The notes beneath the pieces were generated by a model, which saw only the letters and a program-made list of their open reading frames with translations, ran no database searches and was not told where the DNA came from. 8,224 bases of DNA from Gammaproteobacteria bacterium (lineage in GTDB: Bacteria > Pseudomonadota > Gammaproteobacteria > Pseudomonadales > Azotimanducaceae), in contig PBGU01000025.1 of NCBI GenBank assembly GCA_002719135.1, positions 12,151 to 20,374 on the forward strand. The letters are read 5' to 3'. Positions 1 to 5,565 of the stretch are shown in pieces (position 1 is the stretch's first letter; each line of letters starts with the position of its first letter). The position numbers and the translations under genes are program-made.

Positions 1-345
1 AAGCCGCGGAAACGCCGGAAGACTAAGACTAACGTACCTGCGTTGCAGGGTTGTCCTCAACGGCGTGGAGTATGCCTCAGGGTATATACCACGACGCCAA
101 AGAAACCTAATTCGGCCATGCGTAAAGTTTGTCGGGTGCGTCTGACGAATGGATTCGAGGTCAACTCGTACATCGGAGGTGAGAGTCACAATCTTCAAGA
201 ACACTCTGTTGTACTTATTCGTGGCGGACGGGTTAAAGACCTGCCCGGAGTCCGATATCACACTATCCGAGGGACACTGGATACTTCCGGCGTTAGCGAT
301 AGGAAACAAGGACGCTCCAAATACGGGGCAAAGAAGATCAGATAA
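1..345 (+). CDS. rpsL: 30S ribosomal protein S12 (uS12), 5' end missing
   Basis: S12 sits at the decoding centre of the 30S subunit and helps set translation accuracy. The reading frame is open from base 1 and stops at TAA 343-345, giving 114 codons. By alignment to the remembered E. coli protein (124 aa), the first visible Lys is residue 10, so about nine codons lie upstream. The TTTPKKPNSA loop is intact; it carries the Lys (42 in mature E. coli numbering) where streptomycin-resistance changes fall. GGRVKDLPGVRYHT is also intact, with Lys87 and Asp88, the latter being the RimO methylthiolation site in E. coli. These suggest a streptomycin-sensitive wild-type form. One oddity is Ser at residue 71 (codon 184-186) where E. 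coli has the Gly of GEGHNLQEH. It is followed by rpsG in the usual str operon order. Confidence 0.98.
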   Translation, partial: KPRKRRKTKTNVPALQGCPQRRGVCLRVYTTTPKKPNSAMRKVCRVRLTNGFEVNSYIGGESHNLQEHSVVLIRGGRVKDLPGVRYHTIRGTLDTSGVSDRKQGRSKYGAKKIR

Positions 346-360
346 CTAACTCCAGAGTAA

Positions 361-386
361 GGCCGTCCATTTGATTGTGGCGGGCC
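361..386 (+). promoter_or_regulatory. possible hairpin in rpsL-rpsG spacer (candidate S7 target)
   Basis: The 65-nt spacer can fold with 361-364 (GGCC) pairing 383-386 (GGCC). The stem continues as 365-367 with 379-381, past a one-base bulge at 382 and with a G-U pair. The loop is 368-378. In E. coli the rpsL-rpsG spacer binds S7, which represses its own operon. That this shorter spacer does the same is inference from position; I could not match it to the E. coli site. Confidence 0.3.
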
Positions 387-397
387 AACCTGAAGAA

Positions 398-403
398 AAG
401 GAG
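398..403 (+). promoter_or_regulatory. ribosome binding site of rpsG
   Basis: AAGGAG, a full Shine-Dalgarno match, stands 7 nt before the ATG at 411. It decides the start of rpsG against an in-frame TTG at 375, which would add 12 residues not found in the family. Confidence 0.9.
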
Positions 404-410
404 AAATTTC

Positions 411-881
411 ATGCCAAGACGTCGCATCGTGGCAAAACGGGAAATCCTTCCGGATCCCAAGTACCACAATCAAACTGTAGCGAAGTTCATTAATCACGTG
501 ATGGTTAGCGGCAAGAAGGCGGTTGCCGAAAAAATCGTTTATGGAGCTCTTGATCACATTGAGGCAAGGGAACACAACGATCCTGTCGAAGTATTTGAAA
601 AAGCTCTGGACGCGGTGGCGCCTTTTGTGGAGGTTAAATCGCGGCGCGTCGGAGGTGCAACGTATCAAGTTCCAATCGAGGTACGGCCGTCTCGTCGTGC
701 GGCGTTGGCTATGCGTTGGCTTGTCGATAGCGCCCGAAGTCGCAGTGAGAAATCGATGTCTGCACGTCTAGCCGGAGAGTTGATAGATGCTGCAGAAGGC
801 CGAGGTATATCAGTAAGAAAGCGGGAAGACACTCACCGTATGGCGGACGCAAACAAAGCTTTTTCCCACTATCGATTTTGA
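411..881 (+). CDS. rpsG: 30S ribosomal protein S7 (uS7)
   Basis: S7 is a primary 16S rRNA binder that starts assembly of the 30S head and lies near the E site. The protein is 156 aa, the common bacterial length. It begins MPRRRIVAKREILPDPKY and holds the conserved VEVKSRRVGGATYQVP segment, followed by a second family block, RRAALAMRWLV. It ends in the family signature KREDTHRMADANKAFSHYRF, here with a terminal Phe where E. coli has Trp. The start is fixed by a strong Shine-Dalgarno sequence and by alignment. It lies 65 nt after rpsL and 39 nt before fusA. In E. coli S7 is the autogenous repressor of the str operon; a possible hairpin in the spacer just upstream would suit such a role but is unproven. 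Confidence 0.98.
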   Translation: MPRRRIVAKREILPDPKYHNQTVAKFINHVMVSGKKAVAEKIVYGALDHIEAREHNDPVEVFEKALDAVAPFVEVKSRRVGGATYQVPIEVRPSRRAALAMRWLVDSARSRSEKSMSARLAGELIDAAEGRGISVRKREDTHRMADANKAFSHYRF

Positions 882-920
882 ATCGAAAGCACGTAGCAAC
901 ACGGTTGAACGGAGCAAATT

Positions 921-3014
921 ATGGCGCGCAGTACGTCGATAGGACGTTATAGAAATATCGGTATTGTCGCTCACGTCGATGCGGGCAAGACTACGACAAC
1001 TGAACGTGTGCTTTTCTATACCGGGCTCTCGCATAAGATTGGCGAGGTCCATGACGGGGCAGCCGTGATGGACTGGATGGAACAAGAACAAGAGCGCGGT
1101 ATCACCATTACGTCTGCGGCCACCACTTGTTTCTGGAGTGGAATGAACCAACAGTATGAAGAACATCGAATAAACATTATCGATACGCCCGGCCACGTTG
1201 ATTTTACTATTGAGGTAGAGCGTAGCCTCCGGGTTCTCGACGGCGCGGTCGTTGTTTTTTGTGGTACTTCCGGGGTCGAACCGCAGTCGGAAACCGTATG
1301 GCGGCAGGCCAACCGTTATGAAGTTCCTCGCATGGTGTTCGTCAATAAGATGGATCGGGCTGGCGCAGACTTTTTTCGGGTTGTGGAACAAATTCGAGAA
1401 CGGCTTGGGTCCAATCCAGTTCCGGTACAACTAGCTATTGGGGCGGAAGAAAAGTTCGAAGGAGTCGTCGACCTTATTCGTATGAAGGCGATTTACTGGG
1501 ATGAATCCGACCAAGGGCTTACGTACGAAGCGCGGGATATTCCAGAGGAGTTGGTCTCCGATGCAAATAACTGGCGTGAGCAAATGATGGAAGCGGCTGC
1601 CATGGCTTCTGAAGAACTAATGGATAAGTACCTTGAAGAGGGGGAGCTTGCCGAAGAAGAAATCAAGCAAGGGCTGCGCATTCGGACCCTAGCTAACGAA
1701 ATAGTCCCTGCGTTATGTGGGTCCGCGTTCAAGAACAAGGGTGTACAAGCGATGCTCGACGCTGTTATCGATTTCTTACCTGCGCCCACGGAGGTAAAGG
1801 CGATTGAGGGTCTTCTTGATGAGCAGGGAACAACTGGGATTAGAGAGTCCAATGACGAGGCGCCGTTTTCTGCATTAGCGTTCAAGATTGCAACGGATCC
1901 ATTTGTTGGAACCCTGACGTTTTTTCGAGTGTACTCCGGAGTCTTGAATTCCGGCGATCAGGTCTATAACTCGGTTAAGGGCAAGCGTGAACGGGTCGGC
2001 CGAATGGTACAAATGCACTCGAACTCGAGGAATGAGATCAAGGAAGTGCGGGCTGGCGATATCGCCGCTGCGATTGGTCTTAAAGATGTCACCACCGGTG
2101 ACACATTGTGTGATGCGGTGGATCGAATTACGTTGGAACGAATGGAGTTCCCCGAGCCGGTCATTCATGTCGCCGTTGAGCCGAAGTCGGTTGCCGACCA
2201 AGAAAAGATGGGCACTGCATTGGGGAAATTGGCACAAGAAGACCCATCGTTCAGAGTATCCACTGATGAAGAATCCGGACAGACGATCATTGCGGGTATG
2301 GGTGAGTTACATCTCGACATTATTGTTGAGCGGATGAAGAGAGAATTCAGTGTTGCGGCAAATATTGGAAAACCCCAGGTTGCGTATCGCGAGACGATAC
2401 GCGCCGAAGTAGAAGCTGAGGGTAAGTTTGTTCGTCAAACGGGAGGCAGGGGCCAATACGGACATGTATGGATACGGGTTGAACCGCTTTCGGATGCTGA
2501 TGACAATTATGAATTCATCGATAAGATTTCCGGTGGTGCTATTCCTAAGGAATACATTCCCGCAGTTAATAAGGGGATCCAAGAACAATTGGAGAATGGC
2601 GTAATCGCTGGCTACCCATTAATCAATGTTCGAGCCACGCTTTACGATGGATCCTTCCATGACGTGGATTCCTCCGAGATGGCGTTTAAGATCGCGGGAT
2701 CAATGGCGATGCGCGAAGCTGCGCTTAGTGCCAATCCGGTTCTACTTGAACCAGTTATGGCGGTCGAAGTTGTTACGCCAGATGAGTATATGGGAGATGT
2801 TGTCGGCGATCTCAACCGTCGCCGCGGCATTATCGAGGGGATGGACGAGAATCCCGCCGGCCGTATCGTGCGCTCGTTCGTCCCTTTGGGTGAAATGTTC
2901 GGGTATTCAACGGACCTCCGCTCGGCGACGCAAGGAAGGGCAACTTACACCATGGAGTTTTCTCGATATGATGAAGTGCCAGATAATATCGCTGCCACCA
3001 TCAAGGCGAATTAG
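921..3014 (+). CDS. fusA: translation elongation factor G (EF-G1)
   Basis: EF-G is the cytoplasmic GTPase that moves tRNAs and mRNA after peptide transfer and, with RRF, splits ribosomes. The protein has 697 aa; E. coli EF-G has 704. The G domain shows the P-loop AHVDAGKT (17-24), switch I RGITIT (59-64), DTPGH (88-92), NKMD (142-145) and GSAFK (267-271). Domain II follows from about 290, III from about 405, IV from about 480 and V from about 605. His580 in GSFHDVDSSE corresponds to the domain IV tip His583 of E. coli. Cys114 and Cys266, the pair reported to form an inactivating disulfide in oxidised E. coli EF-G, are both present. GGAG at 911-914 is the ribosome binding site. All motifs are intact and it sits between rpsG and tuf as expected, so this is the housekeeping copy. 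Confidence 0.99.
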   Translation: MARSTSIGRYRNIGIVAHVDAGKTTTTERVLFYTGLSHKIGEVHDGAAVMDWMEQEQERGITITSAATTCFWSGMNQQYEEHRINIIDTPGHVDFTIEVERSLRVLDGAVVVFCGTSGVEPQSETVWRQANRYEVPRMVFVNKMDRAGADFFRVVEQIRERLGSNPVPVQLAIGAEEKFEGVVDLIRMKAIYWDESDQGLTYEARDIPEELVSDANNWREQMMEAAAMASEELMDKYLEEGELAEEEIKQGLRIRTLANEIVPALCGSAFKNKGVQAMLDAVIDFLPAPTEVKAIEGLLDEQGTTGIRESNDEAPFSALAFKIATDPFVGTLTFFRVYSGVLNSGDQVYNSVKGKRERVGRMVQMHSNSRNEIKEVRAGDIAAAIGLKDVTTGDTLCDAVDRITLERMEFPEPVIHVAVEPKSVADQEKMGTALGKLAQEDPSFRVSTDEESGQTIIAGMGELHLDIIVERMKREFSVAANIGKPQVAYRETIRAEVEAEGKFVRQTGGRGQYGHVWIRVEPLSDADDNYEFIDKISGGAIPKEYIPAVNKGIQEQLENGVIAGYPLINVRATLYDGSFHDVDSSEMAFKIAGSMAMREAALSANPVLLEPVMAVEVVTPDEYMGDVVGDLNRRRGIIEGMDENPAGRIVRSFVPLGEMFGYSTDLRSATQGRATYTMEFSRYDEVPDNIAATIKAN

Positions 3015-3026
3015 GGACTTTAGGTA

Positions 3027-4223
3027 ATGGCCAAAGAGAAATTTGAGCGAACTAAGCCACATATAAATGTGGGTACGATAGGGCACGTTGATCACGGTAA
3101 GACGACGTTGACGGCTGCCTTGACCAAGGTATGTGCTGCCGAGATAGGGGGAGAGGTCAAGGAGTTTGACCAGATTGATAACGCACCGGAAGAGCGTGAG
3201 CGCGGGATTACCATCGCCACTTCACATGTTGAGTACGAGACGGCGAATCGCCACTACGCTCACGTAGACTGTCCAGGGCATGCGGATTATGTAAAGAACA
3301 TGATCACAGGCGCTGCACAAATGGACGGAGCCATTTTAGTGGTTTCAGCGGTTGATGGTCCGATGCCGCAAACGCGAGAACATATTTTATTGGCACGTCA
3401 GGTAGGTGTCCCGCGGGTTGTGGTCTACGTGAACAAGGCAGACATGCTAGACGAAGGTGAACGTGAGGAGTTTGTGGAACTGGTAACCATGGATATCCAA
3501 GAGTTACTGGAGCAATACGAATTTCCTTCGGACACGCCGATAGTGGTTGGCAGTGCATTGCAAGCGTTGGACGGAGATGCAGGGGAGCTAGGTACAGAGA
3601 GTGTGAAGCAGCTAGTCGAAACGCTGGATGAATACATTCCAGAGCCAGATCGACCTATTGATGAGCCCTTTCTGATGCCAATCGAGGACGTTTTTTCGAT
3701 ATCTGGCCGGGGGACGGTGGTAACGGGTCGGGTTGACCGTGGAATCGTTAATGTTGGAGATGAGATCGAGATTGTAGGGATCCGGGACACTGAGACGACG
3801 ACGTGCACAGGAGTCGAGATGTTCCGTAAGTTACTTGACGAAGGTCGGGCAGGCGAGAACATTGGAGTTCTGTTGCGAGGTACTAAGCGTGAGGAAGTAG
3901 AACGCGGCCAAGTGTTGGCAAAACCGGGTTCGATCACTCCTCATACGCAATTTAAAGCGACGGTATATGTGTTATCGAAAGACGAAGGTGGGCGCCATAC
4001 ACCGTTCTTCAAAGGTTACCGCCCCCAGTTCTATTTTCGGACTACCGATGTCACCGGTGCGGTAGAGCTGCCTGCTGATGTTGAGATGGTCATGCCCGGC
4101 GATAACATCAACATGGATGTGGATCTAATTAGTCCAATTGCGATGGATGAAGGAGTCCGATTTGCAATACGTGAGGGTGGCAGAACCGTCGGCGCAGGCG
4201 TCGTCACAAAAATCGTCAGTTAA
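3027..4223 (+). CDS. tuf: translation elongation factor Tu (EF-Tu)
   Basis: EF-Tu delivers aminoacyl-tRNA to the ribosomal A site as a GTP complex. The protein has 398 aa. Domain I shows the P-loop GHVDHGKT (19-26), switch I RGITI (59-63), DCPGH with catalytic His85 (81-85), NKAD (136-139) and GSAL (175-178). Domains II (about 210-305) and III (about 306-398) carry the conserved GRGTVVTGRV and GGRHTPFFKGYRPQFYFRTTD segments (shown in parts 228-236 and 321-341). Residue 57 is Arg, whereas E. coli has the Lys that is methylated. Residues 138-205 differ markedly from E. coli. The gene follows fusA by 12 nt; an AGGGA (3013-3017) overlapping the fusA stop is the likely ribosome binding site. Half of its 24 Arg codons are CGA, CGG or AGA, unusual for so highly expressed a gene. 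A second tuf copy elsewhere in the genome is possible. Confidence 0.99.
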   Translation: MAKEKFERTKPHINVGTIGHVDHGKTTLTAALTKVCAAEIGGEVKEFDQIDNAPEERERGITIATSHVEYETANRHYAHVDCPGHADYVKNMITGAAQMDGAILVVSAVDGPMPQTREHILLARQVGVPRVVVYVNKADMLDEGEREEFVELVTMDIQELLEQYEFPSDTPIVVGSALQALDGDAGELGTESVKQLVETLDEYIPEPDRPIDEPFLMPIEDVFSISGRGTVVTGRVDRGIVNVGDEIEIVGIRDTETTTCTGVEMFRKLLDEGRAGENIGVLLRGTKREEVERGQVLAKPGSITPHTQFKATVYVLSKDEGGRHTPFFKGYRPQFYFRTTDVTGAVELPADVEMVMPGDNINMDVDLISPIAMDEGVRFAIREGGRTVGAGVVTKIVS

Positions 4224-4277
4224 ATATCAATTTCCCCGCATCCCACCCGCCGAAAAAATTACCTCTAACCGTTCTGT

Positions 4278-4300
4278 AACCCGCTAAAAAAGCGGGTTTT
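4278..4300 (+). terminator. Rho-independent terminator of the str operon
   Basis: AACCCGCT (4278-4285) pairs perfectly with AGCGGGTT (4291-4298) around a five-A loop, giving an 8-bp stem. The transcript then has only a short U run (4297-4300), partly inside the stem. It lies 54 nt after the tuf stop. The opposite strand lacks a T run after the stem, so it looks one-directional. Some read-through into the S10 operon is possible given the short U run. Confidence 0.85.
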
Positions 4301-4305
4301 CGAAG

Positions 4306-4341
4306 TTTACACTCAGTCGACACGCGAGTATGATTCGCGGT
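4306..4341 (+). promoter_or_regulatory. sigma70-type promoter of the S10 operon
   Basis: TTTACA (4306-4311) and TATGAT (4329-4334) each match five of six consensus bases and are separated by exactly 17 nt. Transcription would start near 4341. The segment between the -10 box and the start reads TCGCGG; GC-rich discriminators of this kind are linked to ppGpp/DksA repression of stable RNA and ribosomal protein promoters. It lies directly after the str terminator and 64 nt before rpsJ, fitting an independent start for the S10 operon. Confidence 0.8.
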
Positions 4342-4354
4342 CCGTTCGAGGGGC

Positions 4355-4380
4355 CGATGCTTCGTCTCCCAGAAGTGTCG
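4355..4380 (+). promoter_or_regulatory. hairpin in the rpsJ 5' leader
   Basis: CGATGCTTC (4355-4363) pairs with GAAGTGTCG (4372-4380), nine pairs including two G-U, with an 8-nt loop containing CTCCC. A run of six A follows at 4383-4388. In E. coli a leader of about 170 nt upstream of rpsJ carries the L4-responsive attenuator. The leader inferred here is about 64 nt and holds this single stem, so any equivalent function is inference. Confidence 0.45.
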
Positions 4381-4404
4381 TCAAAAAAGCGATTTGGAAA
4401 GTAA

Positions 4405-4719
4405 GTGGCTGAAAACCAACGCATTCGTATACGCCTGAAGGCGTTTGACCATCGGTTAATAGACGTATCGACGGAAGAAATTGTGGATACAGCTAAACGT
4501 ACTGGTGCTCAAGTGCTTGGGCCTATTCCGTTACCAACCCGAAAGGAACGTTTTACGGTGCTGATATCTCCACACGTCGATAAGGATGCGCGTGATCAAT
4601 ATGAGATCCGAACTCACAAACGGCTCATTGATATTTTGGAACCAACTGAAAAAACGGTTGATGCGCTTATGAGACTCGATCTTGCGGCTGGAGTGGAGGT
4701 GCAGATCAGTTTGAATTGA
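4405..4719 (+). CDS. rpsJ: 30S ribosomal protein S10 (uS10)
   Basis: S10 is a 30S head protein and, as NusE, also a partner of NusB in transcription antitermination. The protein is 104 aa, one more than E. coli. It matches the family throughout: NQRIRIRLKAFDHRLID near the start, GPIPLPTRKERFTVLISPHV in the middle and EPTEKTVDALMRLDLAAGV near the end. The start is GTG at 4405, which follows immediately after an in-frame TAA (4402-4404), and no other plausible start exists before the conserved region. GGAAAG at 4396-4401 is a modest ribosome binding site. It is the first gene of the S10 operon behind its own promoter. The 153 nt that follow before rplC are unusually long. Confidence 0.98.
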   Translation: MAENQRIRIRLKAFDHRLIDVSTEEIVDTAKRTGAQVLGPIPLPTRKERFTVLISPHVDKDARDQYEIRTHKRLIDILEPTEKTVDALMRLDLAAGVEVQISLN

Positions 4720-4731
4720 GGAAAGGATCGT

Positions 4732-4760
4732 TCTCCGACAGCTAGATCTGGTTGGGGAGA
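4732..4760 (+). other. possible hairpin 1 in rpsJ-rplC spacer
   Basis: TCTCC (4732-4736) can pair with GGAGA (4756-4760) across a 19-nt loop. It is weak alone. Part of its right arm (GGGA, 4755-4758) could instead pair with TCCC at 4768-4771, so it competes with the next stem. Confidence 0.25.
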
Positions 4761-4765
4761 TACAG

Positions 4766-4782
4766 GGTCCCGATTGGGGACT
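4766..4782 (+). other. possible hairpin 2 in rpsJ-rplC spacer
   Basis: GGTCCC (4766-4771) pairs with GGGACT (4777-4782), six pairs including one terminal G-U, with a 5-nt loop. The right arm contains the second of two TTGGGGA copies (4752-4758 and 4774-4780). Confidence 0.35.
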
Positions 4783-4797
4783 AATGATTAACGACTT

Positions 4798-4829
4798 GGC
4801 CGTTTATCCGGGCAACTGGATAAGCGGCC
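4798..4829 (+). promoter_or_regulatory. strong hairpin upstream of rplC, possible cis-regulatory RNA
   Basis: GGCCGTTTATCC (4798-4809) pairs with GGATAAGCGGCC (4818-4829), 12 continuous pairs with one G-U, around the loop GGGCAACT. A further G-U pair (4810 with 4817) could shorten the loop to six. No T run follows, so it is not a standard terminator. It ends 28 nt before the rplC ribosome binding site (AAGGA, 4858-4862). Its stem strength and its place inside an otherwise compact operon suggest a protein-binding, processing or mRNA-stability element; which one cannot be told from sequence. Confidence 0.55.
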
Positions 4830-4872
4830 GCTTGCAACATGGCGTCGGTTGCGAAAGAAGGATACGTAGAAC

Positions 4873-5565
4873 ATGCCCACCGGCATAGTAGGCCAAAAGC
4901 TAGGAATGACACGCGTTTTTGACGACGCGGGTACGTCGACGCCCGTGACCGTTATCGGCGTTGAAGCGAACCGCATCGCCCAAGTTAAATCGAAGGAAGT
5001 TGATGGGTATAACGCAATTCAAGTTACCACCGGTAATGCTAAGAATAATTCGGTCTCGCGACCGCTTGCGGGACATTTCTCAAAGGCAAATATTGAAGCG
5101 GGTCGAGGGCTTTGGGAATTTCGCGTAGACCATATGACTGATGAATTGATTGTGGGTACGGAGCTGACATTGGATCAGTTCTTTGAGGGCCAAATTGTCG
5201 ATGTCACCGGAACTTCGAAAGGTAAGGGATTCGCTGGAGCCATAAAACGTTGGAACTTTAGTCATCAAGACAACACCCACGGTAATTCCGTTTCGCACCG
5301 TGCACCGGGCTCAATCGGTCAGTGTCAGACGCCGGGCCGAGTATTTAAAGGCAAAAAGATGGCTGGGCATCTCGGGGACGCACGAGTGACGACACAGAAT
5401 CTTGTTGTTGTCCGGGTCGATGTTGAAAGGAAGTTTCTTTTAGTCAAAGGCGCGGTACCGGGTTACGTGGGTGGTGACGTGATTGTTATCCCTGGCATTA
5501 AAGCCGCTACTCAAAGTGCCCCACCATCGGCGAAAGAGCAAGTAGACGCGGGGACCGCAACGTGA
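4873..5565 (+). CDS. rplC: 50S ribosomal protein L3 (uL3)
   Basis: L3 binds 23S rRNA early in 50S assembly and sends a loop toward the peptidyl transferase centre. The protein is 230 aa against 209 in E. coli. It shows GIVGQKLGMTRVF (4-16), EAGRGLWEFR (75-84), the VDVTGTSKGKGF segment (109-120) and GSIGQCQTPGRVFKGKKMAG (146-165). Gln152 corresponds to E. coli Gln150, methylated by PrmB; the residue before it is Cys where E. coli has Asn. About 19 extra residues rich in Ala, Ser, Thr and Pro (212-230) form a low-complexity C-terminal tail. AAGGA at 4858-4862 is the ribosome binding site, 10 nt before ATG. The stop overlaps the rplD start by 4 nt (GTGA), implying translational coupling. A structured spacer precedes it. 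Confidence 0.98.
   Translation: MPTGIVGQKLGMTRVFDDAGTSTPVTVIGVEANRIAQVKSKEVDGYNAIQVTTGNAKNNSVSRPLAGHFSKANIEAGRGLWEFRVDHMTDELIVGTELTLDQFFEGQIVDVTGTSKGKGFAGAIKRWNFSHQDNTHGNSVSHRAPGSIGQCQTPGRVFKGKKMAGHLGDARVTTQNLVVVRVDVERKFLLVKGAVPGYVGGDVIVIPGIKAATQSAPPSAKEQVDAGTAT

Noticed and set aside
810..1430. 206-codon open frame on the minus strand across the start of fusA
   Set aside because: It lies fully opposite conserved rpsG and fusA sequence, has no ribosome binding site or family resemblance, and is explained as a shadow of the coding strand.
3425..3937. 170-codon open frame on the minus strand within tuf
   Set aside because: Its translation is a low-complexity Ser/Thr/Pro-rich product, typical of the complement of a conserved acidic gene; no sign of independent coding.
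4224..4404. Small gene or tRNA between tuf and rpsJ
   Set aside because: No tRNA-like fold or plausible open frame was seen; the terminator, promoter and leader hairpin account for most of the 181 nt.
4797..4824. Possible internal promoter (TTGGCC, 16 nt, GATAAG) before rplC
   Set aside because: Only three and four matches to consensus with poor spacing; both boxes are part of the stem arms of the hairpin, which explains them better.
4798..4829. Intrinsic terminator between rpsJ and rplC
   Set aside because: The stem is strong but the following sequence (GCTTGCAACATGG) has no T run, and genes downstream would lack an obvious promoter.
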